From an uncultured Collinsella sp. (GTDB lineage Bacteria > Actinomycetota > Coriobacteriia > Coriobacteriales > Coriobacteriaceae), in NCBI GenBank assembly GCA_900544425.1, contig UQUX01000004.1, positions 1-37,437 of the forward strand: 37,437 bases of DNA. The letters run 5' to 3'. The position numbers and the translations under genes were made by a program. This document shows positions 16,368 through 24,619 of the stretch, piece by piece; the first letter of the stretch is position 1; the number at the start of each line of letters is the position of its first letter. The notes under the pieces were generated by a model. That model was not told where the DNA came from. It was given only the letters and a program-made list of their open reading frames with translations, and made no database searches.

Positions 16368-17105
16368 CTATGCGCCGATGGCGCCGCCGCAGTATTCGCA
16401 GCGCCCACTGGCATCGGGAATGGTGGTGGCTCCGCAGAAGGGGCAGGTCATCGCGGTCTTGGGGGCCTTGGCGGCCACGACGCTGTCGCGCGTCTCCTGG
16501 CGCAGCTGCACCAGCGCATCGCGGACTTCGGTTGCCTGGCGCTTGGCCTCGCGATATTCGATGGAGTCGCGCTGATCGATGGTGGAGTCGTTCACGCGCA
16601 GGTTGATCTCGGTAAAGTACGGCGTGTTGACGTGGATGGTCAGATTAAAGTCGTAATCCAGGTCGTAGCGCGGCGGGTTGTAGCTCTCGCGCTCGCCGTC
16701 CTTGGTCTCGCGATAGATCTCGGTGCGCTGCTCGTCGATATCCATATCGCAGCCGAGTACCTGCGAGAACTCGATGATGTCGGGATTGGCGTCGCGCCAG
16801 CGGCTCTGCGAAGTGATGATCAGCAGGCCCGCGTCCTCATCGAGCATAATATTGGTGCGCCCGGCAGAAAGCGTGCGCGTGGGGTTGAACGAAGACAGGC
16901 GCTCGGCGTTGGCCTCGCGGTAGGCGAGTTGCTCACGGATATCGTCCGCGGTGCTGGAGCGATAGCCGTGAAAGTAGGGGGAGAGCTTGCCGGCGCACTC
17001 TTTGCACAGGTAGCCTTCATTGATTTTTGTCTTACCTAGAAGTCCCAGCTCGGTACCGCAAATCGCGCACTCTTTCTTCTCGAACATCTTGTCAAAGAAG
17101 CCCAT
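16368..17105 (-). CDS. DUF4428/zinc-ribbon cytoplasmic protein
   Basis: A 245-residue protein. The N-terminus (KKECAICGTELGLLGKTKI...YLCKECAGKL) matches the DUF4428 zinc-binding pattern. A middle domain with beta strands (NIMLDEDAGLLIITSQ, FNLTIHVNTPYFTEINLRV) and a helical segment rich in Arg/Glu/Gln (YREAKRQATEVRDALVQLRQE) follow, and a C-terminal ribbon CPFCGATTIPDASGRCEYCGG closes the protein. No membrane segment is present. The ATG follows GATGGGAGGCAGCC. It is the first gene of the minus-strand cluster, 24 bases before the next. Every one of these three neighbours carries zinc ribbons, which suggests a shared complex; the function is unknown. Confidence 0.8.
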   Translation of the reverse strand: MGFFDKMFEKKECAICGTELGLLGKTKINEGYLCKECAGKLSPYFHGYRSSTADDIREQLAYREANAERLSSFNPTRTLSAGRTNIMLDEDAGLLIITSQSRWRDANPDIIEFSQVLGCDMDIDEQRTEIYRETKDGERESYNPPRYDLDYDFNLTIHVNTPYFTEINLRVNDSTIDQRDSIEYREAKRQATEVRDALVQLRQETRDSVVAAKAPKTAMTCPFCGATTIPDASGRCEYCGGAIGA

Positions 17106-17224
17106 GGCTGCCTCCCATCAACTGGTAGCGTGTGTCACTTTTGATGATGGGGGAGTGCGCGATCCTTCGCGATACCCAGACGGCTCAAGGAGTCTCCACA
17201 ACTGGGACAGATGGCCCATTTTTG

Positions 17225-17282
17225 ACTAGTCATTGGGGACGTTCTTAAACGACTAGTCACCGGAGCCACTCATTGGGGACGT
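17225..17282 (+). repeat. TCATTGGGGACGT repeat pair
   Basis: ACTAGTCATTGGGGACGTTC at 17225 and a shorter ACTCATTGGGGACGT at 17268. The first 20-mer recurs exactly at 28571 and with two changes at 31971, so it belongs to a dispersed family in this genome. Confidence 0.75.
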
Positions 17283-17517
17283 ACGCTACTGGGGCAATTG
17301 GGGCGACGAGCCGATGGTGTCGTGATGCGGGATGGACTGGTGCTTGCTACCGACGATCTTGGTGGGGATTTTGCACCCGCATGTTCCGATTCCGCGCTCA
17401 ACGCTCAACCGTCACATTTCCTCGATCAACAAAAAGACCGGCACCGCCTCGCGCGTGGCCCTCATCAACTTCTTCTGGTCCTGGACACCCAAGGACTAGC
17501 TAATCTCCCAATAAGTC

Positions 17518-17576
17518 GCGGTGGAATAGTCCCTAAATTAAAGTCACGGGGCTTTAAACAGGAACTATTTCACCGC
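17518..17576. repeat. Large two-part hairpin downstream of mgtA
   Basis: GCGGTGGAATAGTCCCT pairs with AGGAACTATTTCACCGC (15 of 17), and inside it TTAAAG pairs with CTTTAA around TCACGGGG. The whole 59-base structure lies 105 bases past the mgtA stop codon. It may terminate mgtA transcription or be a repeat unit; it lacks a T run. Confidence 0.6.
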
Positions 17577-17680
17577 AACTGCTGGGGGGATAGACTGCGG
17601 CGGCGGCAGAGGCAACGGCAGCGGCGTTGGCAGCTGTGGTAGTGGCAACGGCAGCTGGCAGGGTGTTTTCCGTCTACTTG

Positions 17681-20449
17681 CTACAGCAGCTCGCCGTGGC
17701 GGGCAATGTAGCGGCGCTTCGCCAGCTGGGTGAGCGCGATATAGGCGGTAACGATGCCAATGAGCAGCCCAAAAAAGCTCGTGGGCAGCGGCATGAGGCC
17801 GAGCGCATCGGCGATGGGGCTTGCCGGCAGCCAGGTGACGAGCGCCAGGCCCAGCACGGTAAGAACGCACAATGCGGGCGCGGCGTGGTCGCGCGGGCTC
17901 GGCAGATGCTGGGAGCGCAACATGTGGACCACGAGTGTCTGCGACCACATGGACTCGACAAACCAGCCGCTCTGGAAGAGCGCAGCAAAGGTCGCCATAC
18001 CCGCGACGTCGCCCGCGGCGGCAAGCTCGGACCAGCTTGCGTCCACGGCGGCGGGGCACACGACAAAGAAGAGCGCGGCGAAGGTCACGATGTCAAACAG
18101 CGAGCTCACGGGGCCCAGCTCGAGCATAAAGCCCTTGATGGACGCGGCGTCCCAGGCACGCGGGCGGGCAGTCCAGGCGTCATCGACGGTGTCCCACGGC
18201 AGTGCGATGCACACGATCTCGTAGACCAGCGATAGCAGTACCAGCTGCAGGGCGCTCATGGGCAAAAACGGCAAGAACAGGCTCGCGACGGTCACGGACA
18301 GCACATTGCCAAAGTTGGAGCTCACCGTGGTCTTGAGGTACTTGAGCAGGTTGCCGTAAGTGCGGCGGCCTTCGATGATGCCGCGCTCGAGCACGCCCAG
18401 GTCCTTCTGAAGCAAGATGATATCGGCGGATTCCTTGGCAATATCGACGGCCGAATCGACCGAGATGCCGCAATCGCTCGCACGCATGGCGGCGGCGTCG
18501 TTGATGCCGTCGCCCATAAAGCCCACGGTGTGGCCGAGCATCTCGCGCATGACACGTACCAGGCGCGCCTTCTGCAGCGGCGAGAGCTTGGCGAAGAGGT
18601 GGGTTTTCTCGGCGCGCTCGGCAAGTTCGGCGTCATCGAGCGCATCGATCTCGGAGCCGAGCAAGACGTTGCTCGCATCGATACCAATCTGCTCGCAGAC
18701 GGTGGCGGCGACGCGGTCGTTGTCGCCGGTTAGGACCTTGACCGCCACGCCCTTGGCCTCGAGGGTGGCGACGGCGCCCGCGGCACTTGCTTTGGGCGGA
18801 TCGAGGAAGGCCAAAAAGCCCATCAGCGCCATGTCGCACTCGTCGGCGATGCCAAACTCGCCCACGCAGCGCGGATTGGTCTTCTGCGCCACGGCAATTA
18901 CGCGTAGGCCCTCGGCGTTAAGTCCGGCGATCTGCTTGCGAATCTGGGCGAGCCTGTCTTTGGTGAGCGGCTGAGCGATGCCATCGATCTCGACAAAGGA
19001 GCAGATCTCGAGCATTTCCTCGGCGGCGCCCTTGGTAAGCATCTGGGTTTTGCCTTGGGCGTCGGCGACAACTACGCTCAGGCGACGGCGCGAGAAATCG
19101 AAGGGAACCTCGTCGACCTTGGTGTAGCGGTCGCGCAGGCTCTGGCCCAGCATGGAATCGGGTGCGACGGTCGAGGGCGTCACATCGGCACGGTCGATTA
19201 CGGCCAGGTCGATAAGATTTTTGAGGCCGGTCTGGAAGAAGCTGTTCAAAAACGCATGGCGCAGCACGCGCGCGTCCTCGTTGCCATCGGTGTTGAGGTA
19301 GCGCTCGAGCACGATGCGGTCTTCGGTGAGGGTGCCGGTCTTGTCGCAGCACAGGACGTCCATCGCTCCGAGGTTTTGAATCGCCGGCAGCTCCTTGACG
19401 ATAACCTGGCGACGGGCGAGGTCCTTGGCGCCCTGCGACAGGCTCGTGGTCACGATGACGGGAAGCATCTGCGGCGTGATGCCCACGGCCACGCTCGTGG
19501 CGAACAGCAGCGCGTCGATGACGTTGCCCTTGGTGGCGGCGTTGATGGCAAAGACGGCCGGCGCCATAACGAGCATCAGGCGCACCAGCAGCATGGAGAC
19601 GCTCGAGACGCCGCGGTCAAACGCGCTCTTTTCGCCGCGCCCGTTGAGCATCTTGGCGATGCCGCCCAGGTAGGTGTCCGAGCCGGTGGCAACGACAAGC
19701 GCCATGGCGGCGCCGTTTTGCACGGAGGTGCCGGTAAAGACGATGTTCTTGCAGGCAGAGAGTGGCAGTGCGGAGCCGTCGGCGCCCTCGACGACGGTGA
19801 CGGCGGTGGTCTTCTCGACGGCCTCACTCTCGCCGGTGAGTGCGGACTCGATCACAAACAGGTCGCGCGCGGTGATGATGCGGGCATCTGCCGGCACCAT
19901 ATCGCCGGCAGAGAGGCGGATTACATCGCCGGGGACGAGCTCGTCGAAGGGGATCTCGATGCGCCCGCCGTCGCGCAGGGCGGTGCAAGTGTTGGAGACC
20001 AGGTCCTTAAGGGCCTCGGCCGCATTGCCGCTGCGGGCTTCCTGGATAAACTTCATACCGCCCGATACCAGCAGCATGATGCCGATGACGATGACCGTGG
20101 AGGGGTCGCGCTGCGGCTCGGGTACGGCGAGCACGTCGATGTAGAGCGAGACCAGCGCGAGCGCGGCGAGGATGCCGGCGAAGGGATCGATGAACGCGTC
20201 GGCGATGCGGCGGGCGAGCGTTTTGGTCGTTGCCTCGATGGTGTTGGGGCCGACGGCGTTCAGGCGCTCAGTTGCCTGCTCGACGGTGAGGCCGTTTGCC
20301 GTGGCGTCAAGCAGTACGAGGGCGTCCTCGGCACTATGGGTGGCGGCGAATATGGTGTTCTTGGATAGGCCGGTATGAGCGGCAGGGCGCGCCGTGCGGC
20401 GGCGCTTGGAGATGGCTTCGAGTACCGTGACGGTTTTGAGCATCAGCAT
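17681..20449 (-). CDS. mgtA: Magnesium-translocating P-type ATPase (MgtA type)
   Basis: A 922-residue P3B-type ATPase that imports Mg2+ across the cell membrane using ATP. Seen: a cytoplasmic N-terminus ending in a P-ATPase N-domain (GLTVEQATERLNAVGPN), the actuator motif TGES near residue 200, membrane segment 4 with the VGITPQMLPVIV ion-site stretch, the phosphorylation motif DKTGTLT near residue 370, the hinge TGDN, and MGDGINDAAAMRASDCGISVD. Membrane segments 5-10 fill the C-terminal 200 residues. Length is normal for MgtA/MgtB. The first of two near ATG codons has the best spacing from AAGGAGGACCC. A leader of about 300 bases with a small ORF precedes it. Confidence 0.95.
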   Translation of the reverse strand: MLMLKTVTVLEAISKRRRTARPAAHTGLSKNTIFAATHSAEDALVLLDATANGLTVEQATERLNAVGPNTIEATTKTLARRIADAFIDPFAGILAALALVSLYIDVLAVPEPQRDPSTVIVIGIMLLVSGGMKFIQEARSGNAAEALKDLVSNTCTALRDGGRIEIPFDELVPGDVIRLSAGDMVPADARIITARDLFVIESALTGESEAVEKTTAVTVVEGADGSALPLSACKNIVFTGTSVQNGAAMALVVATGSDTYLGGIAKMLNGRGEKSAFDRGVSSVSMLLVRLMLVMAPAVFAINAATKGNVIDALLFATSVAVGITPQMLPVIVTTSLSQGAKDLARRQVIVKELPAIQNLGAMDVLCCDKTGTLTEDRIVLERYLNTDGNEDARVLRHAFLNSFFQTGLKNLIDLAVIDRADVTPSTVAPDSMLGQSLRDRYTKVDEVPFDFSRRRLSVVVADAQGKTQMLTKGAAEEMLEICSFVEIDGIAQPLTKDRLAQIRKQIAGLNAEGLRVIAVAQKTNPRCVGEFGIADECDMALMGFLAFLDPPKASAAGAVATLEAKGVAVKVLTGDNDRVAATVCEQIGIDASNVLLGSEIDALDDAELAERAEKTHLFAKLSPLQKARLVRVMREMLGHTVGFMGDGINDAAAMRASDCGISVDSAVDIAKESADIILLQKDLGVLERGIIEGRRTYGNLLKYLKTTVSSNFGNVLSVTVASLFLPFLPMSALQLVLLSLVYEIVCIALPWDTVDDAWTARPRAWDAASIKGFMLELGPVSSLFDIVTFAALFFVVCPAAVDASWSELAAAGDVAGMATFAALFQSGWFVESMWSQTLVVHMLRSQHLPSPRDHAAPALCVLTVLGLALVTWLPASPIADALGLMPLPTSFFGLLIGIVTAYIALTQLAKRRYIARHGELL

Positions 20450-20618
20450 AGGGTCCTCCTTGTTGAGGGGAGTTAGCGTACGTGTCGTATTTGCTTCAAA
20501 AAACCTAGATGTCGCTCACGTCATGCTCGCGAATCCCCGTAAAGAGGACAGACAGCTTTGTGGTGAGTTTTATGGTGCTTGTGCTCGTGAATGAGTGACA
20601 GCGATCGGCTGCTGGCGT

Positions 20619-20690
20619 TTATGCGAGCGGGGAATCCTCGTGGCGTGCCGAGGGCGACATGCAGGTTTTTCGACTATGACTGCCTTCCAT
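20619..20690 (-). CDS. Possible 23-codon leader peptide upstream of mgtA
   Basis: A short ORF starting ATG right after a perfect AAGGAGG with six bases spacing, encoding MEGSHSRKTCMSPS and ending EDSPLA before TAA. It lies about 60 bases past the candidate promoter and 170 bases before mgtA. In enterobacteria mgtA is controlled by a short leader peptide (MgtL); this one shares no obvious sequence with it. Its last codons contain GCTCGC, which is complementary to GCGAGC 80-90 bases further on, so stalling on it could alter folding. Expression is not proven. Confidence 0.4.
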   Translation of the reverse strand: MEGSHSRKTCMSPSARHEDSPLA

Positions 20691-20758
20691 GGCACACCTC
20701 CTTAAGGCCGGGCGCAGGGCGCGCTCCAGGCACCTTGTACCCGTTTCAATCCGCCCGT

Positions 20759-20787
20759 ATTTTTGACGAGGGGGTTTACCGTGTCAA
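20759..20787 (-). promoter_or_regulatory. Candidate mgtA promoter with overlapping palindrome
   Basis: On the minus strand a perfect TTGACA (20782-20787) and AAAAAT (20759-20764) are 17 bases apart. The -35 sits inside the inverted repeat GGGGTT...AACCCC (20771-20791), a possible operator. The predicted leader to the mgtA start codon is about 300 bases. I did not recognise M-box riboswitch sequence in it. Confidence 0.6.
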
Positions 20788-20883
20788 CCCCATGCAAGCT
20801 TTCTTCATTTTGCGTCACCGTCGCCGGCGAACGGTTGATTTTCGCCTGTAAACGGTAGTTAAGTTCAGATTAAATCAAATAGT

Positions 20884-20905
20884 ATCAAGAATGGTCAAAC
20901 TTGAT
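20884..20905 (+). promoter_or_regulatory. Candidate operator in the isomerase/EIIBC promoter region
   Basis: ATCAAG-N10-CTTGAT is a perfect inverted repeat in an AT-rich stretch 225 bases before the isomerase start. A TGTAAACG half-site at 20847 resembles LacI/cre-type sites. The stretch 20790-21129 contains no gene. Confidence 0.4.
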
Positions 20906-20984
20906 TAACAGCAAAACCACAAGGTAGATGGCCATTTGCAGTGAAAAACTCTGACACAATGAGAAAAAGAATGAAAAACATTGA

Positions 20985-21013
20985 TTGAAAATGAACTTAC
21001 GTGGCAGTAATCT
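20985..21013 (+). promoter_or_regulatory. Possible promoter of the isomerase-EIIBC operon
   Basis: TTGAAA (20985) and TAATCT (21008) are 17 bases apart. Between it and the start codon lies the palindrome TGCTCGAACGAGCA (21080-21093), which contains the GAACGAG half-site also found around the DeoR gene. Confidence 0.35.
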
Positions 21014-21129
21014 ACATGTCACAGGGTAAGCCCCGGCGCGCAGGCGGCGGCCCTTATCGAATTACGGATATAGATCAGGTGCTCGAACGAGCAGAAACGA
21101 TTAAGGACGAAGGTAAAGGACGTAGAAGC

Positions 21130-22068
21130 ATGAAGCTTGCAACTCGTATCAACTCCTATTTTCGCGATGGCGACAAGAATCTTGATCGCGTGTTCGCGGA
21201 GTTCCAGAGCGTGGGCCTCACGCACGTCGACCTCAACTACCCCGAGCACTGCACAGGTGTCACGGCGGAGGACATGGCCGCCAAGCTCGCAGCTCACGAA
21301 CTGCAGCTGAACGGCTGCGCGCTGCGCTTCCGCAACGCGTTCCTCAACGGTGACCTGGGCAATGCCGATGATGCCCTTGCCGCGGAAGCCCTTGAGCTCT
21401 GCTACGAGGCGTGCGACTACTGCCGCACTGCCGGTGGCAACACGGTGACCATCTGGCTCGGCCACGACGGTTTCGACTACAGCTTCCAGATCGCCTATGC
21501 TCGCGTCTTCGACCAGCTCGTAGCCGCATTCCAGAAGGTCTGCGATTATGCGCCCGACCTCAAGATCTCGATCGAGTACAAACCCTACGAGGAGCGCGCG
21601 TACGCGTTCATCGACTCCATGGGCATGACCGGCATGATCCTCAACGCTGCAGACCGCCCGAACCTGGGCGTCACGCTGGACTACTGCCACATGCTCATGA
21701 AGCACGAGAACCCCGCCATGGCCGTCGACCTGTTCGGCCGCGAGGGCAAGCTCTACGGCATTCACCTAAACGACGGCAACGGTCGCTTCGATGATGGCCT
21801 TATGATTGGTACGTCCACGCCGGTGAAGACCCTCGAGTTCCTCTACTACGTGAAGAAGCACGGGTACGACAGCGCGATCTACTTCGACACGTTCCCGGTC
21901 ATCGAACCCGCTGCCGGCGAGGCTACGCAGAACGACCAGATGATTCATCTGCTCAACGATGCAATCGAGACCGTAGGCATGGAGAAGATCCAATCCGTTA
22001 TCGATGCAAACGACGCGATTAAGGCAGCCGAGCTTGTCCGCGAGCTCTTCTGCGCAATGGGGAGGTAA
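21130..22068 (+). CDS. Sugar (phosphate) isomerase/epimerase, xylose-isomerase-like TIM barrel
   Basis: A 312-residue cytoplasmic protein of the AP-endonuclease-2/xylose-isomerase-like superfamily. Barrel strands and metal-site signatures are visible: THVDLNYPEH near residues 30-40, GGNTVTIWLGHDG near 105, SIEYKPYE (Glu ligand) near 150, VTLDYCHMLM (Asp/His) near 180, GIHLNDGNGRFDDG near 215, and YFDTFP near 260. The Glu-Asp-His-Asp pattern suits a divalent-metal sugar isomerase or epimerase. The start follows AAAGGACGTAGAAGC. Three bases separate its stop from the EIIBC start, so it is co-expressed with that permease and probably acts on the imported sugar or a derivative. The exact substrate is not evident. 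Confidence 0.8.
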   Translation: MKLATRINSYFRDGDKNLDRVFAEFQSVGLTHVDLNYPEHCTGVTAEDMAAKLAAHELQLNGCALRFRNAFLNGDLGNADDALAAEALELCYEACDYCRTAGGNTVTIWLGHDGFDYSFQIAYARVFDQLVAAFQKVCDYAPDLKISIEYKPYEERAYAFIDSMGMTGMILNAADRPNLGVTLDYCHMLMKHENPAMAVDLFGREGKLYGIHLNDGNGRFDDGLMIGTSTPVKTLEFLYYVKKHGYDSAIYFDTFPVIEPAAGEATQNDQMIHLLNDAIETVGMEKIQSVIDANDAIKAAELVRELFCAMGR

Positions 22069-22071
22069 CCA

Positions 22072-23448
22072 ATGAAACGCGACTGGAACGCGATGGCTCA
22101 GGGGATTCTGGACGCCGTCGGTGGTCCCGAGAACATCTCGGGCATGACGCACTGCGCGACGCGCCTGCGCCTCAATCTCAAGGACGACGCGGCTTGTGAC
22201 GACGCTGCGGTCAAGGAAGTCGAAGGCGTTGTGAACACGCTGAACAAGGCTGGTCAGTATCAGGTTCTCATCGGCACTGAGGTCCCGAAGCTGTACGAGA
22301 AGTTTGAGCCGCTGGTCAAGGGCTCGGGCGTGGAGATCTCCGCTGCTACCAAGGACGAGGGCGAGAGCATCGTCAGCCAGATCTTCTCTGCGATCTCCGG
22401 CATCTTTGCCCCGCTGCTGCCCGCCATGGCCGGCTCCGGTATCCTGCGCGGCTTCGTCATCCTGGCTGCCCAGCTCGGCATCATCGCCGAGGGTACGGGT
22501 ACCTACACCATCCTGTACACCCTGGCCATGAGCGTGTTCTACTTCCTGCCCGTGCTGCTCGGCTTCTCGGCCGGTAAGCGCTTCGGCGCGAGCCCGTACC
22601 TGTCGGCGCTGCTCGGCGCGTGCCTGCTCTACCCGGACTTCATCGCCCTCATGGGCGACGCGGGCAACGGCGCCATGACGGATTTCTTCGGCATCCCCGT
22701 TGTTCTCATGAGCTACAACTCCACGGTTATCCCCGCCATCCTGTCCGTCTGGGTCTACTCGTTCCTGTACAAGTGGCTCGATGAGCACGTCTCCGAGATG
22801 CTCAAGCTCGTCGTGCTGCCCGCCATCTCCCTGATCGTTATGGTTCCGCTCACGATGCTCGTCATCGGTCCCCTGGGCGTCTACGCCGGCGAGGGTATCG
22901 CCTTCGTGGTCAACTGGCTGATCGAGCGCAGCTCCTTGCTTGCCGGCGTGCTGGTTGGCGGCGGCTGGTCCGTGCTCGTGTCCATGGGTATCCACTGGGC
23001 CGTGAACCCCATTATGATCAACAACATCGCCCAGAACGGCTTCGACTACATCTGCCCCTTCACCTTCGCCTGCAACTTCGCCGTTATCGGCTGCGCCTTC
23101 GGCGTGTTCCTCAAGGCCCGCGACCAGAAGCTCAAGAGCTTTGCCATGACCGGCGTCGTGTCGATCGCCCTGTCCGCCATCATCGAGCCCACGCTGTTCG
23201 GCATGCTCGTGAAGAACAAGAAGGTCTGGCTTGCGCAGATCATCGGTGGTGCCGTCGGCGGTGCGTTCCTCGGCATCATGAAGGTCGTCACGACTGCCTT
23301 CACCTTCGGTTCCGTTACCACGTTCCCGGCTTTCGTGAGCTCCGACCCCATGAACTTCGCTTGGGCCATGGCCGGCATGCTCATCTCTGCCGTCGTGGCC
23401 GGCGTCCTCGCCTTCATCTTCACCGGCAAGGAGGACCAGCTTGCCTAA
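22072..23448 (+). CDS. PTS glucose/beta-glucoside-family EIIBC permease
   Basis: A 458-residue permease. The EIIB domain (1-85) has its phospho-cysteine in MTHCATRLRL near residue 28; the EIIC domain (100-455) has about ten membrane segments and the HWAVNPIMINNIAQNG and SAIIEPTLFGM stretches. As in the other permease of this window, no EIIA domain follows; the protein ends FIFTGKEDQLA. Codon use is strongly biased to C-ending codons compared with the first permease, which suggests high expression. It overlaps no gene; a terminator lies at 23597. Together with an epimerase, an RpiB-type isomerase and a LacI regulator it looks like a dedicated rare-sugar uptake locus, D-allose or a related hexose being my best guess. 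Confidence 0.92.
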   Translation: MKRDWNAMAQGILDAVGGPENISGMTHCATRLRLNLKDDAACDDAAVKEVEGVVNTLNKAGQYQVLIGTEVPKLYEKFEPLVKGSGVEISAATKDEGESIVSQIFSAISGIFAPLLPAMAGSGILRGFVILAAQLGIIAEGTGTYTILYTLAMSVFYFLPVLLGFSAGKRFGASPYLSALLGACLLYPDFIALMGDAGNGAMTDFFGIPVVLMSYNSTVIPAILSVWVYSFLYKWLDEHVSEMLKLVVLPAISLIVMVPLTMLVIGPLGVYAGEGIAFVVNWLIERSSLLAGVLVGGGWSVLVSMGIHWAVNPIMINNIAQNGFDYICPFTFACNFAVIGCAFGVFLKARDQKLKSFAMTGVVSIALSAIIEPTLFGMLVKNKKVWLAQIIGGAVGGAFLGIMKVVTTAFTFGSVTTFPAFVSSDPMNFAWAMAGMLISAVVAGVLAFIFTGKEDQLA

Positions 23449-23557
23449 GAGCTTGAGGTGCGCTTCCCTTGGGTGCTGTCTCACTTGAGGCGCGGTGCCT
23501 CGCCCGGGGCTCGTTATCCTTGCTCAAGGAGCGTCGCCCTTACGTGAGGACGTCAAC

Positions 23558-23578
23558 CTCGTTCAAATTGTGAACGAG
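23558..23578 (+). promoter_or_regulatory. Palindromic operator in front of the DeoR gene
   Basis: CTCGTTCA-AATTG-TGAACGAG is a perfect inverted repeat with 8-bp arms. Its right part TGAACGAGCG recurs 94 bases later at 23665. It is placed between the EIIBC gene and the DeoR-family gene and is likely bound by that regulator. Confidence 0.6.
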
Positions 23579-23596
23579 CGGGTTGGTCAATCGATT

Positions 23597-23633
23597 AAAA
23601 CGGCCGTTATCGTTGCGGATGGCGGCCGTTTTT
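23597..23633 (+). terminator. Terminator after the EIIBC gene
   Basis: AAAACGGCCG and CGGCCGTTTT form a 10-bp stem ending in a run of five T. It separates the isomerase-EIIBC operon from the DeoR gene. Confidence 0.88.
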
Positions 23634-23705
23634 CTGCTCGTGCGTTACACTTCTCGAAAAGAAATGAACGAGCGTGAAGCAAAGTGGTTTGGAGAGGTTC
23701 CCGAT

Positions 23706-24449
23706 ATGATCCCGTATGAGCGCCAGGAGCGAATTGTAGAGTGCCTGCAGAAGTCGGGCCTTGTGAGGATTTCTGAGCTGCAGGAGGAGCTGCCGGGCGT
23801 TTCTATTTCGACGCTGCGCCGCGACCTCAAGGAGCTGGAGGCGCTCGGCAAGGTTGAGCACCTTTCGGGCGGCGCGGTGAAGTTGGTCTCGGCCGTTCAC
23901 GAGGTGAGTATCTCGACGCGCTCGGGTTTGCATGGGAACGAGAAGGATCAGATTGCCCAGGTCGCCCTGCGTCTGGTTGAGGACGGGGACACGCTCTATC
24001 TGGACTCCGGTTCAACCTGCACGGCCCTGCTGCGCCTGCTGCTCGACCGCGACGTGACGATCTACACGACGGACGCCTCGGCGTGCCTGATTAAGAGCGA
24101 GACGCGCGCCCAGCTCATCGTAGTGGGTGGCGAGTTCAACCACGTGAACTCCTCGTTTTGCGGCTCCATGACCGAGTCGATCCTGCGCGATCTGTACTTT
24201 GACAAGGCGTTCATCGGGACCAACGCGATTGACGAAGACCGGGGCATCATGACGCCCTCGTATGTGGAGGCAACGAAGAAGCGCATCGTGCGCGAGAACT
24301 CGAATAAGGTGTACGTGCTGTGCGACAGCTCGAAGTTTCATAAGTTCTCAAATGTTCGGGCTTTTGGGTTTGATGGCGTGGCGATCATCGCGGAATCCTA
24401 TGACGAGAAGATCGCCCAACATGCGCGCCTGATCACGCCGGAGGCGTAG
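23706..24449 (+). CDS. DeoR/GlpR-family transcriptional regulator
   Basis: A 247-residue regulator with an N-terminal winged helix-turn-helix (MIPYERQERIVECL, then VSISTLRRDLKELEALGKVEHLSGGAV), and a C-terminal DeoR sensor domain with the sugar-phosphate-binding segments LDSGSTC, VGGEFN, FIGTNAID and VLCDSSKF. The chosen ATG gives the usual family start; GAGAGG lies at a suitable distance. In-frame ATGs at 23664 and earlier are possible but add atypical residues. It sits between the EIIBC operon and the epimerase/isomerase operon and probably controls one or both, responding to a sugar phosphate made in the pathway. A palindrome sits just in front. Confidence 0.92.
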   Translation: MIPYERQERIVECLQKSGLVRISELQEELPGVSISTLRRDLKELEALGKVEHLSGGAVKLVSAVHEVSISTRSGLHGNEKDQIAQVALRLVEDGDTLYLDSGSTCTALLRLLLDRDVTIYTTDASACLIKSETRAQLIVVGGEFNHVNSSFCGSMTESILRDLYFDKAFIGTNAIDEDRGIMTPSYVEATKKRIVRENSNKVYVLCDSSKFHKFSNVRAFGFDGVAIIAESYDEKIAQHARLITPEA

Positions 24450-24619
24450 GGTTCAAGGCCCACGCCCGTGCGAGCACGGCCCATGGTGGCCAGCTGAATG
24501 GCGGGGCCTCTTTCTAGGGAACACAACGGCTTTTCGCCGTACGGAATCCGTATGACGCCAGCTAGATAGACAAATATGACAACGTTGTGAATCTAGAGAA
24601 ACCTGTAGGTTAACAACGT

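Larger units (their letters stand above)
17106..17680. other. Repeat-rich intergenic region without a supported gene
   Basis: 575 bases between the DUF4428 gene (divergent start) and the mgtA stop. It holds the ACTAGTCATTGGGGACGTTC repeats (17225-17282), a large hairpin (17518-17576) and a GGCAACGGCAGC direct duplication (17611 and 17644) in a G/C-rich low-complexity stretch. A short open stretch at 17410-17499 reads NKKTGTASRVALINFFW before a stop codon and could be a gene remnant, but I cannot identify it. No clear promoter for the DUF4428 cluster was found. Confidence 0.6.

Noticed and set aside
12808..17039. Long plus-strand open frames opposite the lipoprotein and zinc-ribbon genes
   Set aside because: They are antisense shadows created by high GC; the minus-strand frames have ribosome-binding sites, a signal peptide and zinc-ribbon motifs.
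17298..17642. Plus-strand open frame of 114 codons between the DUF4428 gene and mgtA
   Set aside because: Its sequence is repeat-derived and low in complexity at the end, crosses the large hairpin, and has no ribosome-binding site.
17581..17660. GGCAACGGCAGC repeats as a CRISPR or tandem array
   Set aside because: Only two exact copies, irregular spacing and low-complexity G/C sequence without spacer-like units.
20450..20750. M-box (ykoK) magnesium riboswitch before mgtA
   Set aside because: None of the conserved M-box core segments could be found on the minus strand.
20591..20851. Plus-strand open frame of 86 codons in the mgtA leader
   Set aside because: No ribosome-binding site, no recognisable motif, and it runs antisense through the predicted mgtA promoter and leader.
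24579..24588. ACAACGTTGT palindrome as a catabolite (cre) site
   Set aside because: Only the left half of TGACAACGTTGTGA resembles the cre consensus; the last bases do not fit.
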